Shown here piece by piece: positions 53,101-56,405 of a stretch of 56,405 nucleotides of DNA. Below the pieces are notes generated by a model. It was not told the DNA's origin, searched no databases, and saw only the letters and a program-made list of their open reading frames with translations. Position numbers and translations under genes: made by a program. This DNA is from Brachionus plicatilis (Eukaryota; Rotifera; Eurotatoria; Ploima; Brachionidae), in contig QEOQ01000508.1 in NCBI GenBank assembly GCA_010279815.1, forward strand, positions 2,801,539 to 2,857,943. The letters are read 5' to 3'. Every line of letters begins with the position of its first letter. Positions within the stretch are counted from its first letter, which is position 1.

Positions 53101-56100
53101 ATAATGGACATTTACCCTTTTAAAAAGAATTAAGGCGGTGTTAGCATTTTTAACATTTTTTAGAACATTAAAAAAGGTAACGCAAATTTTTTTTTTCTGG
53201 TCGAGGTACCGATGACATGTGGGTATTTGGGGCTCTCAAACAGTAGGAACCCCTGAATTTTTGTTTTTAAGGACTAAAAAATTAATTAAATAGTTCAATG
53301 ATTAAACTAACATTTTTTTTTAATTGCCATTTTTATTTTGACTGTTTTAAAAAAAAAATTTTAAATCTTAAAATTTGACAATGAAATTACCATTTTAAGT
53401 AATTTATTAATTATAACTTTAAGCTTATATATTTATACTATAAATATATAATTTTAGATTCAGCTCGTAAAGAAATTTTAGAAAATATCCTAAAATTCAA
53501 AAATTTTTTTTTTTTTTTGATACAGTCGAACCCCCATATAACGAAATCCTCTATATTACGAATAAGAATTTTTAAAAAAGAAAAAGATTGGTAATTTTTT
53601 TTGATACAGTCGAACCCCCATATAACGAAATCCTCTATATTACGAATAAGAATTTTTTAAAAAAGAAAAAGATTGGTAATTTTCTTTGATACAACGAACC
53701 TCTTTATAACGAAATCCCGATATAACGAACTAATAAAAAAAACCGAGTAATACTTTTCTTTAGAAAAAAACCTTTATATAACGAATTTAAAAAAAATGAT
53801 ATCCGTTAATTAACACCTTGATAATAAAAAATAGTAAATAAATACTTGAAAATTACTTATTATTGTTTATCTAAAAATTTTAATTGATAAAAATGAATGA
53901 AAAGCAAGTTTGCAAAAAGAGAAAATGTATTTATCTTGAAGTCCCGAACGACGTTATAGTTTCGAAAGAGCATATCTCATTACTTTTCTCGTGCAACATG
54001 TCTGGTCGGGAGAAACTGAAGCCTTTGGTAATTTCACACTCAGAGAATCCAAGACAGTGATACAGAAATTGAAGAGCAACAAGATGCAAATAAACAAGTG
54101 ATTAACTCAAAAGAAGCAATCGATAGAAAAAATGAAATGAAACAATTTTTTTTAACCAAAAAAGATGATAATTCTAATTTAATTAATTTATTATTTAATA
54201 TTGTACATTTTATAATTGAAAGTAGCTTTACCAAACAACCATCTAATACCGATTTTTTTCAAAAAGATTAACTTTTGGTTTTTTTTCGCATTTTTATTTT
54301 TTTAATCAACAAAATTTGGTTTAAAATTTTTTTGTCCATACCATTTTATATGGGAATTTCGATATAACGAAATTCAATATAACGAATACCGAAGATTGAC
54401 TGTATTGCCTCATATTCTTTATATTTTTAAAATTTTTTTGTCCAACAAAAATTCCTCTGAGGACAAGAGTTTACAGCAATTAAAATTTTGAGATTAAAAA
54501 AAATTTTAATCTACAACTTCCTTTAAGATTTTTTTAAAATTTTTTTTATCAATTTAAAAAAAGAAAAAAAAACACCAAACTCACCTTAAACTTTTCGAGT
54601 TTGTTGGTTTTTAAAAATTTCGACTGTGCATTTATAACCTGTTGACTCAACTGCATGTAGGAACAATCGCGGTTGATTTTGACCAAAAACGGCAGACTGT
54701 AACAAGCATTTGGATTAGTCTCGGTTTCGTAGACATTAAAACAAAGCAGATCGATCACAGGCACGACCGGCTTGGTCGGTTTCTTGTCCTCGGCCATCTC
54801 ATACACATAGAGTCTAGGTATAGACGAATTGGCCAAACTAGAATACAACACATCCCTAATCTGGTCCGAGTCCCGAACCAGCCTTTCTATCTTGGCCATT
54901 TGCACCAGCAGCAAACTTTTAGGACTTAGATTTAGACTGCGCGCCAAAAACAGCCTCAAGTCGCGGAATGTCGGGTTTATTTTACTCCTGACCAAGTGAC
55001 CAAACGACCCATTGCTTTTGCTCAACAAATTCTCAACAACCAGGTGAACAATCGAGGGTATTTTGTAGCACCGGTCACTCTCTTGGTCAATGTAAAACTT
55101 TGATTTGACATTTTCGTAGGGGCTCTCGGCCTCGGCGAGCAAACTTCGCAGCGTTTTTTCACTGCTCACAATCAAATAGGTGTACAGGAGGCACCGGGAC
55201 ACCCGGTTGTTGTCGCGGCGCACATCACTGGCCTGCGGCAGCGGCAACGAGAGCATCATGTCAGTCTCTAGCTTGCTGCTCTTGTAGTTGCACTTGGAAC
55301 AGGTGACCGTGGACTTGAACTCGATGCGGAACAGCTTGTCTATGTAAGAAGTTGAGGCTGGCTGGGCACCCAAGTGCACGGTGAGCTCTTGGCTGAGCCG
55401 GTCCAACAGCCAGATGCAGAACTCGTGCGAGTCGTTTTGTTCCACGCCGGCAAAGGTCGGGTTCAAGAACCCGATGAGCTGCTTTAGCTCGTGGGAATAG
55501 AGCGGGTCGTAGGCGTTTTGCCACAGTGACTTGAGCATGCGCTGCATGTGCTCGGACAGAATAAATGGACTGAGTTGTTTGTTGGTCCAGCTTTTGAGGC
55601 CTTGTTGTTCCACTAGGCGCCTTGTTTTTTCGTATTCGGTGAAAAAAAAGTGGACAAATGGCATCGAGTGGAACAAAGATTGGAGCACACAGTTCATGAA
55701 GCATGTGTTGCCGTGGTTTTTGATGCCGTTGTTGAACGGTATGAGCTTGCGGATTTTTCTGCTCGGCAAAAAAAGGTCTGTGCTTGGTCTGACAAGCATT
55801 TTTTGCTCGCTCAGGGACACTCGCTCAGTCGACTCACTTGGCTCACTGGTGCGAGCGTTCTTGGCAAAAACTCTGTTCAGGATTTTGACACCGTACTGAA
55901 TGGTTGAGCTGGTCGATTTGATGCTCAGGCTTTTTTTGAGTCTTTTGCGGATTGGTAGGCTGCGAAAGTTGATTGACGAGCTGGACGAGGAGAGAGGCGA
56001 TGGTGGCGAAGAGGAAGAGCTGGGTGACGGAGTGAGCTGGGGCTCGGTCAGCAATATGTCCAAGAATTGGGTACAAGATGAGTGGACAGGCTCCTCGACG

Positions 56101-56121
56101 GGTTCGATGCGCCCAAATAGC
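50107..56121 (-). CDS. Ubiquitin-specific protease, USP31/USP43 type, 5' partial
   Basis: Two exons, 56121-54585 and 51654-50107, joined by a phase-0 intron of 2,930 nt (GTGAGT...AAATACAG); about 1,027 residues are seen and the frame continues upstream of an acceptor at 56122, so the N-terminus is missing. USP enzymes remove ubiquitin from proteins. The Cys box is GIKNHGNTCFMNCVLQSLFH (catalytic Cys codon at 55703), the helical BEFORE-type motif GVEQNDSHEFCIWLLDRL follows, then a zinc-binding pair CSKC (exon 1) and CTKC (exon 2). ILIIHLKRFFYQ and the His box GHYTAYCKNSFDLKWYCFDD (His codon at 50976) complete the site; AYILFYKKR closes it. A large insert between the two CxxC parts is shared with USP31/43. 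The tail is Ser/Asn-rich. Both exons are GC-richer than the flanks. Confidence 0.93.
51950..52518. repeat. Dispersed repeat, copy interrupted by a fold-back element
   Basis: The flanks 51950-52000 and 52380-52518 are the second copy of the repeat at 48640-48865. It lies inside the USP intron. Confidence 0.82.
52001..52379. mobile_element. Fold-back MITE with defined borders
   Basis: Ends are GACATTGTGAATTTTGGTAC and the complement of GCAAAATTCACAATGCC. The flanks AATTTTACT (51992-52000) and AATTTTATT (52380-52388) are a 9-bp target duplication with two differences, and the paralogous locus at 48640-48865 has this site once with nothing inserted. The arms pair over more than 120 bp (e.g. TGTAAATTGTAGCAGTTGAT). 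The family recurs at 14476-14953. No ORF. Confidence 0.88.
52597..52729. mobile_element. 133-bp hAT MITE
   Basis: Ends CAGACTTGTGCGTAAGTCA and, inverted, GAGACTTGTGCGTTAGTCA. An exact 8-bp duplication AGCAATAC flanks it (52589-52596 and 52730-52737). Subterminal AAGTCA words are repeated. It is in the USP intron. Confidence 0.9.
53523..54402 (+). mobile_element. pogo/Tigger-type transposon, internally deleted, left end duplicated
   Basis: The element begins CAGTCGAACCCCCATATAAC and ends in the inverted TTCAATATAACGAATACCGA then AGATTGACTG, flanked by TA on both sides (53521-53522, 54403-54404), as in Tc1/mariner-pogo elements. The left terminus is present in tandem: the 84-bp start recurs at 53605, and a third partial copy starts at 53690. 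It encodes a broken transposase. It sits in the USP intron, in the opposite transcriptional orientation. Confidence 0.88.
53893..54271 (+). pseudogene. Tigger/pogo transposase with core deleted
   Basis: ATG at 53893 starts MNEKQVCKKRKCIYLE, then SKEHISLLFSCNMSGREKLK and PLVISHSENPR, the DDE_1 segment after the first catalytic Asp in Tigger transposases (...T.LL.CN..G.EKLP.LVIGKS..PR). A TGA then interrupts. A second frame runs from 54046 (DSDTEIEEQQDANKQVI) to the end PSNTDFFQKD, matching the usual C-terminal K(Q/T)..(I/L).(D)FF. The N-terminal HTH domains and the catalytic Asp residues are missing; the joint is out of frame. Confidence 0.8.
54403..54584 (-). other. Intron end of the USP gene
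   Basis: AT-rich DNA between the transposon and the 5' splice site of the USP intron (donor GTGAGT at 54584). Confidence 0.6.
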
Positions 56122-56405
56122 CTTATAATAATAAAAAATTTTATTTTATTTTTTTTATTTAAAAATTAAGTGTGCTTTTAAACGAGTTTTAGTCAAGTGA
56201 GGATGTAGTTGTTTAGTTGCAAGGTGAAAACTAGGTACTAAATTGTCGACAGGTGCTCGGTTAATTATTAATTATTAAATTAGCATAAGCGATGATTAAT
56301 TTGGAAATTTTTTATTTTTCTTACAATTTAAAATTTTGAGTTGAAACTCATCGACATTGATCGCAATTCAGACACGATTTTTTGAGCTTTTTTTTTTGGG
56401 AAAAA
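56122..56405 (-). other. Upstream intron or 5' region of the USP gene
   Basis: An acceptor with a T-rich tract (TTTTTTATTATTATAAG on the minus strand) ends at 56122, so this is probably intron. I found no clear upstream coding exon before the window ends. Confidence 0.45.

Noticed and set aside
55261..55907. Long ORFs on other frames opposite the USP exon
   Set aside because: They are shadows caused by the high GC content of the USP coding exon, which carries the catalytic Cys box in the real frame.
1..56405. CRISPR arrays, operons, ribosome binding sites or other prokaryotic features
   Set aside because: The window is eukaryotic: spliced genes, animal families and transposon relics; no array of spaced identical repeats fits CRISPR.

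Overview
This is a 56.4 kb window of a very AT-rich animal (metazoan) genome. It is not prokaryotic. Genes have short GT-AG introns (48-58 nt wherever I could join exons in frame), and the families are typically animal: an EPB41L5/Yurt FERM protein, an IL-17-like cytokine, a USP31/USP43-type deubiquitinase, a sigma-class GST, a TRIM-NHL-like protein, SLX9/FAM207A and a BEN-domain protein. AT content, compact introns and abundant FLYWCH/MULE, hAT, pogo and CR1/L2-like relics fit a spiralian, and a monogonont rotifer such as Brachionus is my best guess. That is an inference; nothing in the window proves the species. One assembly gap (N) lies at 17809-18651.

Layout. 1-4253: mobile-element zone, with a deletion derivative of a FLYWCH MULE (perfect 8-bp target duplication) and a decayed 5S rRNA copy split by a fold-back element (perfect 9-bp duplication). 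4254-5621: SELENBP1-like methanethiol oxidase. 5622-13100: about 7.5 kb of AT-rich DNA with no gene I can support. 13100-15600: MITE-like elements and a GTAGCTAC-rich minisatellite region. 15954-17792: intronless, GC-rich EPB41L5. 18652-22472: hAT and LINE relics. 22473-25127: a head-to-head pair (TRIM-NHL-like on minus, SLX9 on plus) sharing a 71-bp spacer. 25806-27086: a transposon-like zinc-ribbon ORF overlapping, antisense, the first exon of a BEN-domain gene. 29487-30110: IL-17-like secreted cytokine. 31150-33060: hAT MITE, a C2H2-carrying TIR element and a tandem repeat. 34365-35060: GST with a signal peptide. 36234-36944: TMEM272-like four-pass membrane protein. 37571-42644: dense cluster of TIR elements with short ORFs, a LINE relic and a DDE_4 transposase fragment. 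43120-46404: large single-exon DUF924 + FSH1 hydrolase + LRR fusion. 47789-48190: tiny TIR element with an AT-hook ORF. 50107-56121: USP31/43-like deubiquitinase on minus, 5' end outside the window, with a 2.9-kb intron full of three transposon insertions.

The host genes do not form one pathway; they are independent loci separated by repeats. The most unusual theme is the set of inverted-repeat elements that carry a small DNA-binding or basic/acidic ORF (FLYWCH, C2H2, AT-hook twice, an NLS/acidic protein) but no complete transposase. At least two (MULE, pogo/Tigger) are clearly products of internal deletion that joined the two ends of a transposase gene. All calls come from reading the sequence and from remembered family features; no database search was possible.
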